From contig MFEL01000009.1 of the NCBI GenBank assembly GCA_001777575.1, forward strand, positions 1 through 33,165: a DNA stretch of 33,165 bases, in the 5' to 3' direction. Below, piece after piece: positions 6,400 through 13,432 of the stretch. Position 1 is the first letter of the stretch, and each line of letters opens with the position of its first letter. The notes below the pieces were generated by a model. The model made no database searches. It was not told the origin of the DNA and saw only the letters and a list, made by a program, of their open reading frames with translations. Source of the DNA: Candidatus Doudnabacteria bacterium RIFCSPHIGHO2_01_FULL_46_24. Its GTDB lineage: Bacteria > Patescibacteriota > Doudnabacteria > UBA920 > O2-02-FULL-48-8. The translations under genes and the position numbers were made by a program.

Positions 6400-6573
6400 A
6401 TGGTTTGCGTATACGTATTGGCACCGCTTGACATCCAGCAAGCCATTGATATTTTGGCGAGATTGAAATATGAAGCTGCGGATTACCATGTTCCAGTAGA
6501 ATTCCGTAAGTTAGCTGATGCCGTAAAATACCTGGAAGGTCTCAAAAAACAAGAACTAGAAAAAGACAAATAG
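6400..6573 (+). CDS. Hypothetical 57-residue protein
   Basis: Starts at ATG 6400 with a good Shine-Dalgarno GGAGAT six bases upstream. The protein begins MVCVYVLAPLDIQQAIDI and ends in a charged helix (KYLEGLKKQELEKDK). It is small, soluble and probably alpha/beta to helical. It follows the perfect palindrome and precedes a hairpin terminator, so it may form its own short transcript. No family is recognised. Confidence comes from the ribosome binding site and sensible composition. Confidence 0.65.
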   Translation: MVCVYVLAPLDIQQAIDILARLKYEAADYHVPVEFRKLADAVKYLEGLKKQELEKDK

Positions 6574-6597
6574 AATCAAACCATTTAACAGCATTTA

Positions 6598-6624
6598 TCC
6601 AGCACCAATTTGGTGCTGGATTTG
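6598..6624 (+). terminator. Hairpin terminator after the 6400 gene
   Basis: TCCAGCACCAA / TTTGGTGCTGGA stem followed by TTT. Similar in sequence to a family C palindrome. Confidence 0.5.
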
Positions 6625-6686
6625 TGGCTTGCCAGGTAGTGAAATTTTAGTACCTGATATACTATAAGTGCTGTTTTTTATTTTGC

Positions 6687-6715
6687 TTGATTTTCAAGAA
6701 ATAATAGAATATACT
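6687..6715 (+). promoter_or_regulatory. Promoter giving a leaderless antitoxin transcript
   Basis: TTGATT (6687-6692), a 17-bp spacer, TATACT (6710-6715). The ATG at 6722 lies seven bases past the -10, where transcription should begin, so the mRNA is probably leaderless. Confidence 0.65.
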
Positions 6716-6721
6716 TTAGAC

Positions 6722-6916
6722 ATGAATAAAACTGCGACAATTTTTAAGAAATTAACTAATTTGGAACAACAAGTCCAGAAACTGAAAGTCCAGGCTTATT
6801 TTAGTTTGCCTAAAGCTCAACAGAGTTCTGGCATCTATGCGCAGACCGAGATTAACGACGCAGTGAAATTGACCCGAAAACAAATTTGGCAGACGCGATA
6901 TGCCAAAAAGACATAA
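6722..6916 (+). CDS. Putative antitoxin paired with a PIN-domain protein
   Basis: A 64-residue charged protein starting MNKTATIFKKLTNLEQQV. A coiled helix is followed by a segment ending KLTRKQIWQTRYAKKT. The upstream extension of this frame to 6668 is rejected because the promoter lies within it. Its 3' end overlaps the PIN-domain gene by 17 bases, the usual layout of a VapB-like antitoxin followed by its toxin. No classic AbrB or RHH motif can be assigned by eye, so the antitoxin role is inferred from position and size. Confidence 0.6.
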   Translation: MNKTATIFKKLTNLEQQVQKLKVQAYFSLPKAQQSSGIYAQTEINDAVKLTRKQIWQTRYAKKT

Positions 6917-7304
6917 CGTATTTTTGGATACCAGCGCGATTTTGGCAGGACTGAACTCACCAAATGGGGCAGCAGGAGTAATCTTGGCTGCCTGTTTTAC
7001 TCATCAAATTACTCCGATTATATCCCCGCAAGTGATTGAAGAGGCCGAGCGCAACATTGCCCTCAAGTTTCCGCGACTAACCACAGCCTGGCAATCTTTT
7101 TTACTTATCCCACCGAAAATTACTCCTGCTCCGACTTTGAAACAAATCAAACAAGCATATAAAATTTTGCCAACCAGCGACGCGCCGATCCTGGCTTCCG
7201 CTCTCGGAATTAATCCTGATTTTTTGAGGCCGAATGTCGTTAAGGCATCACTGTTTCCAATTCTTTTGCCAGGAGAGTTTCTTAATAGTTATCTAAAAAA
7301 ATGA
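6900..7304 (+). CDS. PIN-domain ribonuclease, VapC-like toxin candidate
   Basis: A 134-residue PIN protein. The first acidic residue is in VFLDTSAILAG (D10), a second in VIEEAERN (E47/E48) and a third in TSDAPILASAL (D94). PIN toxins cleave RNA, often tRNA or rRNA, with Mg2+. The usual second C-terminal Asp is not obvious. The gene overlaps the antitoxin candidate at its 5' end and pyk at its 3' end (ATGA), so all three are probably one transcript. A PIN-like protein of other function is possible. Confidence 0.8.
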   Translation: MPKRHNVFLDTSAILAGLNSPNGAAGVILAACFTHQITPIISPQVIEEAERNIALKFPRLTTAWQSFLLIPPKITPAPTLKQIKQAYKILPTSDAPILASALGINPDFLRPNVVKASLFPILLPGEFLNSYLKK

Positions 7305-8599
7305 AACGAACCAAAATCATCGCAACTATAGGGCCGGCGAGTTATGATAAAGATACCTTGAAACAGATGATCAAATCCGGCATGAATGCCGGCCGGCTTA
7401 ATTTCTCGCATGGCACTTATGCTTCTCATGCCGCGATGATCAAAAACATCCGGCTTTTAAGCCCGGCTGTGGGCATCATGCAGGATTTGTCCGGCCCCAA
7501 ACTTCGCTTGGGGGAATTTCCAGAAAAAACAATCGTGGAAAATAGCTTAGTTATTTTGGGTCAGCATGGCATACCAGTGGCTCAACCAATCTGGCAATGG
7601 ATCAAACCAGGCCAGACCATTCTTATCGATGATGGCTTGGTGGAACTGGTCGCGACTAAAGTGCACGAAGATTCGCTTGAAGCGAAGGTGATCTTCGCAG
7701 GCACAATTAAAAGCCACAAGGGCATCAGTTTGCCGGGCATCAACGTGAGCTTGCCCACACTTTCGAAAAAAGACCTGACTGATCTCGAATTTGGCCTTAA
7801 AATGGGCGTGGATTTTGTGGCCCAATCATTCGTCAGAGCCGCCAGCGACATCCAAGCCATGAGAAGAGCCATGAAAAAATTTGGCCGTCTGGTTCCCGTC
7901 ATTGCCAAGATCGAAACGCCCCAAGCCTTGAAGAACATTGACGCCATCATAAAAATTTCTGACGCGATCATGGTTGCCCGCGGCGATCTGGCGCTCAATA
8001 TTGCCCAAGAGCTGGTGCCCATTGCCCAAAAAAATATCGTTCACAAATGCCTCCAGGCGGGTAAACCCGTGATTGTCGCTACCCAGATGCTGGATTCCAT
8101 GATCCGCAATCCCAGGCCAACGCGGGCGGAAATTTCCGACGTGGCCAATGCCGTCATTGACCACGCTGACGCGCTCATGCTCTCCGGCGAGAGCGCGTTT
8201 GGCAAATATCCGGTCAAGGCCGTGGAAACCATGGCCCAGATTATCAATGAAACCGAAGAATCGCCCTGGGATGATTTGCCGTACTTGCAAAAAAATACGG
8301 TTTTGGCCAACAGCCTGCTGCACGTCTCCCGGCATGCCCATGCCCAGGCCATTGTCGTTTCCGATTTGCGCCTGGCCTGCGATTTGGCCCGTTTTCGCTC
8401 GGAACAAGAGCTGATCGTGTTCGTGTCCAAGAAAGACGCCGAGCTGCGCCAAGCCAGTTTAACTTGGGGCATCCTGCCGCTTGCCTGGCAAGGAACCATC
8501 GCCAGCTTGCTTAAACGCGAAGGCTTAATCGGCTCCCGCGACCGCTTTCTAGACGCTACCAAAACTCTCTCCTCCGCCGTCATCCAGTCAATGCATTAG
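7301..8599 (+). CDS. pyk: Pyruvate kinase
   Basis: A 432-residue glycolytic enzyme converting phosphoenolpyruvate and ADP to pyruvate and ATP in the cytoplasm. The whole family signature is present: TKIIATIGPAS, NAGRLNFSHG, QDLSGPKLR, a B domain, FVAQSFVR, the catalytic IAKIETPQAL, ARGDLAL and VATQMLDSMI, with PTRAEISDVANAV behind. It is shorter than the common 470 residues because the C-terminal domain is reduced. It starts within the stop of the PIN gene (ATGA), so it is translationally coupled. A hairpin terminator follows. Confidence 0.97.
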   Translation: MKRTKIIATIGPASYDKDTLKQMIKSGMNAGRLNFSHGTYASHAAMIKNIRLLSPAVGIMQDLSGPKLRLGEFPEKTIVENSLVILGQHGIPVAQPIWQWIKPGQTILIDDGLVELVATKVHEDSLEAKVIFAGTIKSHKGISLPGINVSLPTLSKKDLTDLEFGLKMGVDFVAQSFVRAASDIQAMRRAMKKFGRLVPVIAKIETPQALKNIDAIIKISDAIMVARGDLALNIAQELVPIAQKNIVHKCLQAGKPVIVATQMLDSMIRNPRPTRAEISDVANAVIDHADALMLSGESAFGKYPVKAVETMAQIINETEESPWDDLPYLQKNTVLANSLLHVSRHAHAQAIVVSDLRLACDLARFRSEQELIVFVSKKDAELRQASLTWGILPLAWQGTIASLLKREGLIGSRDRFLDATKTLSSAVIQSMH

Positions 8600-8665
8600 C
8601 GTTTGTTTTTTAAGAGGATTTTTGTTAGAATAAAGCGCAGTTAAGCGCTTATTTAATTTTGTAGT

Positions 8666-8688
8666 CAGCCGATTTATCGGCTAATTTT
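8666..8688 (+). terminator. Terminator after pyruvate kinase
   Basis: AGCCGAT-TT-ATCGGCT stem followed by AATTTT. A second hairpin, AAGCGC...GCGCTT, lies just upstream. Confidence 0.55.
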
Positions 8689-8723
8689 GGAGAGGTGGCC
8701 GAGCGGTTTAAGGCGCACGCTTG
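8689..8723 (+). pseudogene. tRNA-Ser 5' half, interrupted in the anticodon loop
   Basis: GGAGAGGTGGCCGAGCGG begins a perfect tRNA-Ser acceptor and D arm, then GCACGCTTG reaches anticodon position 34 and stops. A 37-nt perfect hairpin (8724-8760, arms TCCCGCC...GGCGGGA) follows, then GAAAGC, which would restore the loop TTGGAAA if the hairpin were removed. No matching 3' half with CCTCTCC is found. Confidence 0.6.
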
Positions 8724-8770
8724 TCCCGCCGACAATTTAATATTATTGTCGGTGGCGGGAGAAAGCTTAT

Positions 8771-8983
8771 ATGTATTATGTTTATATCTTGCAAAGTCAG
8801 AAAACAGCCAGGTATTATATAGGGTCTTGTGAAGATATTGAGGGTCGGATTGAAAGACACAATAATGGCAGAGTTCCCATTACAAGACCTGGTAGACCAT
8901 GGCACGTAGTTCACAAAGAATCATTTGATACGAGGTCAGAAGCAGTTAAAAGAGAGCGACAGATCAAAAGTTATAAGGGTTGA
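8771..8983 (+). CDS. GIY-YIG endonuclease domain protein, C-terminus cut by in-frame TGA
   Basis: A 70-residue single-domain GIY-YIG protein. YVYILQS and RYYIGSCED are the two GIY-YIG strands; R27 (in EGRIERHN) and the HNNGRV...TRPGRPW block match the UvrC/YhbQ-like family. The family normally ends KSYKGG-AFKKLI. Here the second Gly codon is TGA, and the frame continues beyond it with EAFKKLIKK to a TGA at 9011. It is therefore either truncated by one nonsense mutation or read through. A GGGAG Shine-Dalgarno lies in the upstream hairpin. It sits directly behind a broken tRNA-Ser half, suggesting a mobile insertion. Confidence 0.85.
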   Translation: MYYVYILQSQKTARYYIGSCEDIEGRIERHNNGRVPITRPGRPWHVVHKESFDTRSEAVKRERQIKSYKG

Positions 8984-9016
8984 GAAGCATTTAAAAAGTT
9001 AATTAAAAAATGATAT

Positions 9017-9139
9017 AGGCAGGCCATTGGCTCTTGTGTTTGGAGGAGTCGCATAGAGGCCCAGTGCACACGCTTGGAAAGCGTGCATCCGCAAGGATTC
9101 GTGGGTTCGAATCCCACCTCCTCCGCCAATGGCCTGCCT
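9017..9139 (+). repeat. 14-bp inverted repeat clamping tRNA-Ser
   Basis: AGGCAGGCCATTGG (9017-9030) is the exact reverse complement of 9126-9139. The 3' arm includes the encoded CCA end of the tRNA, so the precursor would fold with leader and trailer paired. Confidence 0.8.
9042..9128 (+). tRNA. tRNA-Ser (GGA)
   Basis: Acceptor GGAGGAG pairs with CTCCTCC. The anticodon arm CACGC-TTGGAAA-GCGTG gives GGA. There is a long variable arm (ATCCGCAAGGAT), T arm GTGGG-TTCGAAT-CCCAC, discriminator G and encoded CCA. 87 nt. Confidence 0.95.
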
Positions 9140-9141
9140 AA

Positions 9142-9171
9142 GATCTCATAGTGGTCTAGTGCGTTTGCTTG
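9142..9171 (+). pseudogene. Second broken tRNA-Ser-like half
   Basis: TCTCATAGTGGTCTAGTGC...GCTTG aligns with the D and anticodon arms of the intact tRNA-Ser at the same spacing and again stops after anticodon position 34. It is followed by TCCCGTCG..., similar to the insert in the first half, and then GAAAAC. The acceptor arm is lost. Confidence 0.5.
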
Positions 9172-9221
9172 TCCCGTCGCTGATAATTAGTATTAGAATG
9201 TAGGCGAGAAAACAAATCGGC

Positions 9222-9284
9222 TCGCCTGTCCGCCATAGCTTCTTGACCTCGAAGCTTTAGCGAAGGAGGTTTGCGAAGGTGGGA
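9222..9284 (+). repeat. Palindromic element family A
   Basis: CTCGCCTGTCCGCC...GACCTCGAAGC, then GCGAAGGAGG and GCGAAGGTGGG. The nearby GCCCCGTAGTGAAGC...CTACTACTGGGG (9299-9332) is a further hairpin. Confidence 0.6.
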
Positions 9285-9360
9285 ACCATATTTTGCTTGC
9301 CCCGTAGTGAAGCGGAGCTTCTACTACTGGGGGAAGGGCAAAAGAAATTTTTGGGATCAT

Positions 9361-10347
9361 CTATTTAATTCGGTTGATATTTCCGTTGCAAATCACAAAT
9401 TTTTTTAGACGGAGAAAGGCGGTCGCGCGAAGCAATAGTGATTGCGGTGTTCTCGCGGTTCTGGTCGCCCGTCTTATCATCCGGCCAGTTGACTCGATGG
9501 CGCTCGTGGTCGTCGGCAAATGTAGTTTTGTGTAACGAAGATATGTTTGAAAGTCCTGCTCGCGTTCCAGAAATTCTAGAGCTTGTTTGCGAATATATGG
9601 CGGACAGGTTGAGTGGTGAAGGAGTCTGCGCGTTGTCTTTCGGGCTTGTGCCAATAGGTAAGGACTTTGAGAACTCAATATGATTCTTGTTGTCTCCAGT
9701 AACGTATCCCGAAGTCTACTGCTTCGTATCCGGTATCGCCGCTTGCCTTTGCCCCGCACCAGATTGGCGAGCAAATGAAAATGGCAACGCTGGTGCAACC
9801 AACGATTCTGCTCTGAGAGAAGTTGCGATCCTCGAAATCCATCGGAAACAAAGGCACGAATGCGCTTTTTTACCGCCAAAGGAATCAAGGCGATTGCTTG
9901 AACCCATCGTTCGTAGCGCTCTCGTCCTTCAAGCAATACCGGATCGAGAAAATACGCTTTCTTGCCCCGAGCTGATTTTACCGCCATGAGGTACATGACC
10001 CATTCTCTGCGCTTGAATTTGAAGTACAAGCCATCACCCAGAAGCGCGTACGATGAGCTCGGGAGATGCAGTGGGTGGCGTCTGCCGACCAATGATCGCA
10101 TGGCCTTTAGATATCTCGCGGCAATTCCGCTTCGGGAAAGGCGGACGTTTCTCCTCTCTTGAGCAATCGTGTGTTTCTCGAGGAGTATTCGATCAAGCAG
10201 AGCAGTCGCAATCCGCTTGCGTTTCCTGCCTCTATGTTTTTGTCTGATACGCCAGGTATGTTTACAGATTCTACATTGTCTTCGACGTTTGCCGAAATGA
10301 TTTATACTCCCTCGGCAACAGGGAGATTTCGCGTGTTGTGTGGCCAT
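9361..10347 (-). CDS. DDE-type transposase
   Basis: A 328-residue transposase. The N-terminus has a zinc-ribbon (CCRGS...CRICKHTW) and a very basic stretch. The central domain has LLGDGLYFKFK and AFVSDGFRGSQ, carrying the two aspartates, and TTTSAIESTGRMIRR with the glutamate near residue 290, an order like the IS256/MULE-type RNase H fold. It has full length and an intact frame. Clear terminal inverted repeats were not found by eye, so element ends are undefined. It lies next to the broken tRNA-Ser copies, consistent with a rearrangement hotspot. Confidence 0.85.
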   Translation of the reverse strand: MATQHAKSPCCRGSINHFGKRRRQCRICKHTWRIRQKHRGRKRKRIATALLDRILLEKHTIAQERRNVRLSRSGIAARYLKAMRSLVGRRHPLHLPSSSYALLGDGLYFKFKRREWVMYLMAVKSARGKKAYFLDPVLLEGRERYERWVQAIALIPLAVKKRIRAFVSDGFRGSQLLSEQNRWLHQRCHFHLLANLVRGKGKRRYRIRSSRLRDTLLETTRIILSSQSPYLLAQARKTTRRLLHHSTCPPYIRKQALEFLEREQDFQTYLRYTKLHLPTTTSAIESTGRMIRRATRTARTPQSLLLRATAFLRLKKFVICNGNINRIK

Positions 10348-10458
10348 ACACGCGAATCATGGCAGAAAATCACTTATTTGATTTGAAAAAGAGCCGCTTT
10401 TCTTGACTTGCCATCAACCAAATTTAGTGGAACATCCCAAATTTTTTTTCATAAGAAT

Positions 10459-11211
10459 ATGTTTAAAAAAGTTTTGATTATTGTAATTATTATTGTTGCC
10501 GGTATAGTCGGTTATTTTGTGTTTAGTAAAGATAAATTTGCTAAAAGCTACGCAAGTTATGCCGAATGTGTTGAAAATACCAATTTGCCATGTAAACATT
10601 ATTTTGTTGGTGATTTTGGTCAAGAATGGCGTCCTTCGCCATATCTCTCTAAAGAAGAATGTGACAGCGTCGATCGTGTAGTCGGATTTACTTGCGTAGT
10701 GTCTCCTGGAAATTTTCGTGAGAGCAGGTGGATTAATGCTTCTGATTTAGAAAGGGCTAACCGAGAAGCATCTACCCAAAACACAAATCCGACTAATTCT
10801 ACGACTTTTACTTGGAAGGAAACGGTTTACACTCAGTTCAAAAACCTTGCTGACTGGAGAATCGAAGAAAATCTTTCAGATTGGAGAACTATTGACTTAG
10901 ACCGTAGTCAGCTCAACAAATTTCCAAAAGGAAAAATATTTCAAGTCTCAAAGTCATTTAACGAGACTGGTTTCCCCGGCCCAAACGTAGATCAACAAAT
11001 CCAGCAAGCCGCGAGTGATCAACAAACTCTAGAAAATTCGGTCAAAAAAGTTCTTACTGAGAATGGGTGGAAATTTGTTGCCGGACCAACTGAAGGTGGG
11101 TTTTATCATGATTATCTTTATGTTAAAGATAATCACCCTCTTATCCTCCAAATCGGTACACGTGATGCCATAACTGGTGGAATGTATATTTCCATTCAGT
11201 TTCTCTACTAA
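10459..11211 (+). CDS. Hypothetical membrane-anchored extracytoplasmic protein
   Basis: A 250-residue protein whose N-terminus MFKKVLIIVIIIVAGIVGYF is a signal anchor. It is followed by a Cys-containing domain (YASYAECVEN...CKHYF, EECDSV...FTC: four to five Cys that could form disulfides), an Asn/Thr linker near residue 115, and a C-terminal alpha/beta part with WRTIDLDRSQ and a repeated W-D pattern. ATG 10459 is chosen because the hydrophobic segment begins there. No family is recognised; an outward-facing role is inferred from topology. Confidence 0.8.
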   Translation: MFKKVLIIVIIIVAGIVGYFVFSKDKFAKSYASYAECVENTNLPCKHYFVGDFGQEWRPSPYLSKEECDSVDRVVGFTCVVSPGNFRESRWINASDLERANREASTQNTNPTNSTTFTWKETVYTQFKNLADWRIEENLSDWRTIDLDRSQLNKFPKGKIFQVSKSFNETGFPGPNVDQQIQQAASDQQTLENSVKKVLTENGWKFVAGPTEGGFYHDYLYVKDNHPLILQIGTRDAITGGMYISIQFLY

Positions 11212-11217
11212 TTTTTT

Positions 11218-11520
11218 CGGCGAGAATTTGCCGCCCCTCCTTCGCATAAAGCTACGGCGGGCAGGCAAAGCCAGTGAATTTTTCAATAATTTCAAATTGA
11301 AAAATTCACTGAATTGAGTTATACTTAACTCAATTAAAAACTTGCCTGTCCGCCGAAAGTTTACTGAAGGCGGGAAATTGTCCCGCCTACGTCAAGACTT
11401 CGGCGGGCAAGTAATGCTCTCGGCTTCACCTTTCACTTCGACTTCGCTCAGTGCAGGCATTTTGCCCGCCCGCCCAGAATTCCGCTGTGCCCGTCTGTAG
11501 CTTTAGCGAAAGAGGGTTCG
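11218..11520 (+). repeat. Intergenic cluster of palindromic elements
   Basis: The 469-bp gap before dnaG holds several hairpins in a row: family A units at about 11230-11270, 11343-11414 and 11486-11520 (CCGCCGAAAG...GAAGGCGGG and relatives), an A+T hairpin AGTGAATTTTTCAAT/ATTGAAAAATTCACT near 11270-11308, GAATTGAGTTA/TAACTCAATT near 11311-11335, and a family G unit near 11436-11460. No gene of note is visible. A TATAAT at 11651 may be the dnaG -10. Confidence 0.65.
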
Positions 11521-11680
11521 AGCTATTTTTAGAATACTCCGCCAGTAGAAAACAGATTGAATCATTGAATTTATGTTTATCTTCGGATTTACCGGATTGG
11601 GTTTATTTTTTATCGAGCTTCAATTGAGATGTGGTCTGAGTTCGGCCCAGTATAATCACTGAGAAATTTATAATTTTTTA

Positions 11681-13399
11681 ATGCTTGATTCCTCGATCCA
11701 AGAAATCAAAGACCGCTTGCCCATCCTGGAGCTTGTCCAGGATTTTGTGCAGCTCAAAAAAGCCGGCACCAATTACAAGGGCCTCTGCCCGTTCCACAGT
11801 GAAAAAACCCCGTCGTTCGTGGTCACCCCGGCCAAGCAGATGTGGTATTGCTTCGGCTGCAATTTGGGCGGCGATATATTTGAATTCATCAAATTGGCCG
11901 AAAACGTGGAATTTGGCGAAGCGCTCAAAATTTTGGCCGACCGTGCAGGAGTAGAGCTAAAAAAACCGACACCTGAGCAGGTCCAGCTTAGGGACAAGAA
12001 AAACGTCCTTTATGAAATCAACGAAGCGGCAGCCAAATATTTTGCCAAGGTTTTATGGGAATCGGAGTCAGCCAAGGAAGCTTTGGATTATCTGCGCAAA
12101 AGGGGATTGAGCGATCAGACCATCAAAAATTGGCAGCTTGGATGGGCGCCGGACGATTTTCACTATTTGGAAAATTTCCTCGCCAAAAATTTTAGCAAAA
12201 AAGACATAGAAACCGCGGGCTTGATTATCAAAAAAGATTCCGAGAATAGTCACTTTGATCGATTTCGGGGAAGAATCATGTTCCCAATTGTAAATCTTCA
12301 CGGACAGGCAGTGGGTTTCACCGGCCGCCTCCTCCATGAAAAACCAGACACGGGCAAATACGTCAACAGCCCCGAAACGCCGATTTACAATAAAAGCCAA
12401 GTCATTTTTGGTCTTCATCAAGCCAAGAACACAATCAGAAAAGAAAACCGCGTCGTGCTGGTCGAGGGCAATATGGATGTGATCACTGCCCACCAGGCCG
12501 GCTTTACCCAAACCGTGGCTTCGTCCGGCACGGCATTTACCGAAACCCAACTTTTGATCCTTAAGCGTTTTGCTGAAAATCTGATTTTCGCGTTTGACTC
12601 GGATTCTGCAGGCACAACTGCCACGAGGCGGACATTGGAGCTGGCGCTGAATTTGGGTTTCAATATCAAAGTAGTGGAACTGCGGGAAGCCAAAGATCCC
12701 GACGAGTTGATCAGAAGAGGCATTGGGCTTTGGCAGAAAGCTTTGGACAACGCCGTCAACTATGTCGAATTTTTCTTTAACCGGACTTTGCAGCAGTTTG
12801 ATCCCAATGACGTTGATGGAAAACGTGAGATAGCCAAGCAGGTCATACCGCTTGTCGCCAGGCTGACAGACCAGATCGTCAAAGCGCATTTCGTACGGAA
12901 GCTGGCCACCAGTCTCAACGTGGCTGAATCCGCCATCTGGGAAACCGTGAACAAGGTTCAAACTCCCAAACCCGCCTCTTCTCCCTCCAGCCAAGTTTTG
13001 AAGCGGAAAACCAGACTGGAGTGGCTGACGGAGCGGGTGCTGGGGCTTTTGATAGGTTATCCGAAGCCAGAAATTTTGGCCCAATTTGAGCCTGCTGACT
13101 TTGGCCCATTGTCGAAAGTTTATTTGGCCTTGCAGCAGAACAGTAAACCTGCACAACTGGCTTCCACGTTTGAACTGCTCAAATTCGGAGTGGATACGGA
13201 AATCGAGGAGCAGGCCTTAAACCCCGAGCAGGAGCTGAAATATTCGGCTATGGAACTTAATCGGTTTTTGATCAGACAGCGGATGGAAGAGGTGGCCAAC
13301 AAGCTGCAACTGGCGGAAAATTCCAAAAACCGCGAAGCGGTGAAAAATTTATCCGAGGAATATGTATCACTTACGAAACGCATGAGCCAATTGGGTTGA
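11681..13399 (+). CDS. dnaG: DNA primase DnaG
   Basis: A 572-residue replicative primase that makes RNA primers for DNA synthesis at the fork. It has a CHC2-type zinc finger C36-H39-C57-C60 (GLCPFHSEKTPSF...WYCFGCNLGGD), then the RNA polymerase core with the RFRGRIMFPI block. The Toprim motifs are VEGNMDV (E about 262) and FDSDSAG (D about 306 and 308). A C-terminal helicase-binding-like helical region follows. Length is normal. It is followed after 33 bp by rpoD, the conserved dnaG-rpoD order, although the usual upstream rpsU is absent. No palindromic insertions are seen in it. Confidence 0.97.
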   Translation: MLDSSIQEIKDRLPILELVQDFVQLKKAGTNYKGLCPFHSEKTPSFVVTPAKQMWYCFGCNLGGDIFEFIKLAENVEFGEALKILADRAGVELKKPTPEQVQLRDKKNVLYEINEAAAKYFAKVLWESESAKEALDYLRKRGLSDQTIKNWQLGWAPDDFHYLENFLAKNFSKKDIETAGLIIKKDSENSHFDRFRGRIMFPIVNLHGQAVGFTGRLLHEKPDTGKYVNSPETPIYNKSQVIFGLHQAKNTIRKENRVVLVEGNMDVITAHQAGFTQTVASSGTAFTETQLLILKRFAENLIFAFDSDSAGTTATRRTLELALNLGFNIKVVELREAKDPDELIRRGIGLWQKALDNAVNYVEFFFNRTLQQFDPNDVDGKREIAKQVIPLVARLTDQIVKAHFVRKLATSLNVAESAIWETVNKVQTPKPASSPSSQVLKRKTRLEWLTERVLGLLIGYPKPEILAQFEPADFGPLSKVYLALQQNSKPAQLASTFELLKFGVDTEIEEQALNPEQELKYSAMELNRFLIRQRMEEVANKLQLAENSKNREAVKNLSEEYVSLTKRMSQLG

Positions 13400-13424
13400 A
13401 AAATTAGCAGGGTTAAGGTATAGT
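13396..13424 (+). promoter_or_regulatory. rpoD promoter, probably leaderless
   Basis: TTGAAA (13396-13401) overlaps the dnaG stop; a 17-bp spacer and TATAGT (13419-13424) follow. The rpoD ATG at 13433 is nine bases past the -10, so transcription should begin at or next to the start codon. Confidence 0.65.
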
Positions 13425-13432
13425 TAAAATGT

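Noticed and set aside
8771-9013. Genome-wide UGA-to-glycine recoding
   Set aside because: dnaG, typA, endonuclease Q and the PIN gene all end sensibly at UGA at the expected family length, so the standard meaning holds here. Only the single gene is odd.
9290-10440. Terminal inverted repeats of the transposase element
   Set aside because: No matching ends could be found by eye on both sides. The hairpin at 9299-9332 is a local palindrome, not an element end.
11573-11662. 29-codon hydrophobic ORF before dnaG
   Set aside because: MFIFGFTGLGLFF... looks membrane-like, but it is very short, has no ribosome binding site and overlaps the probable dnaG promoter.
12068-13156. 362-codon minus-strand ORF opposite dnaG
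   Set aside because: Antisense shadow. The dnaG motifs on the plus strand cover the same bases.
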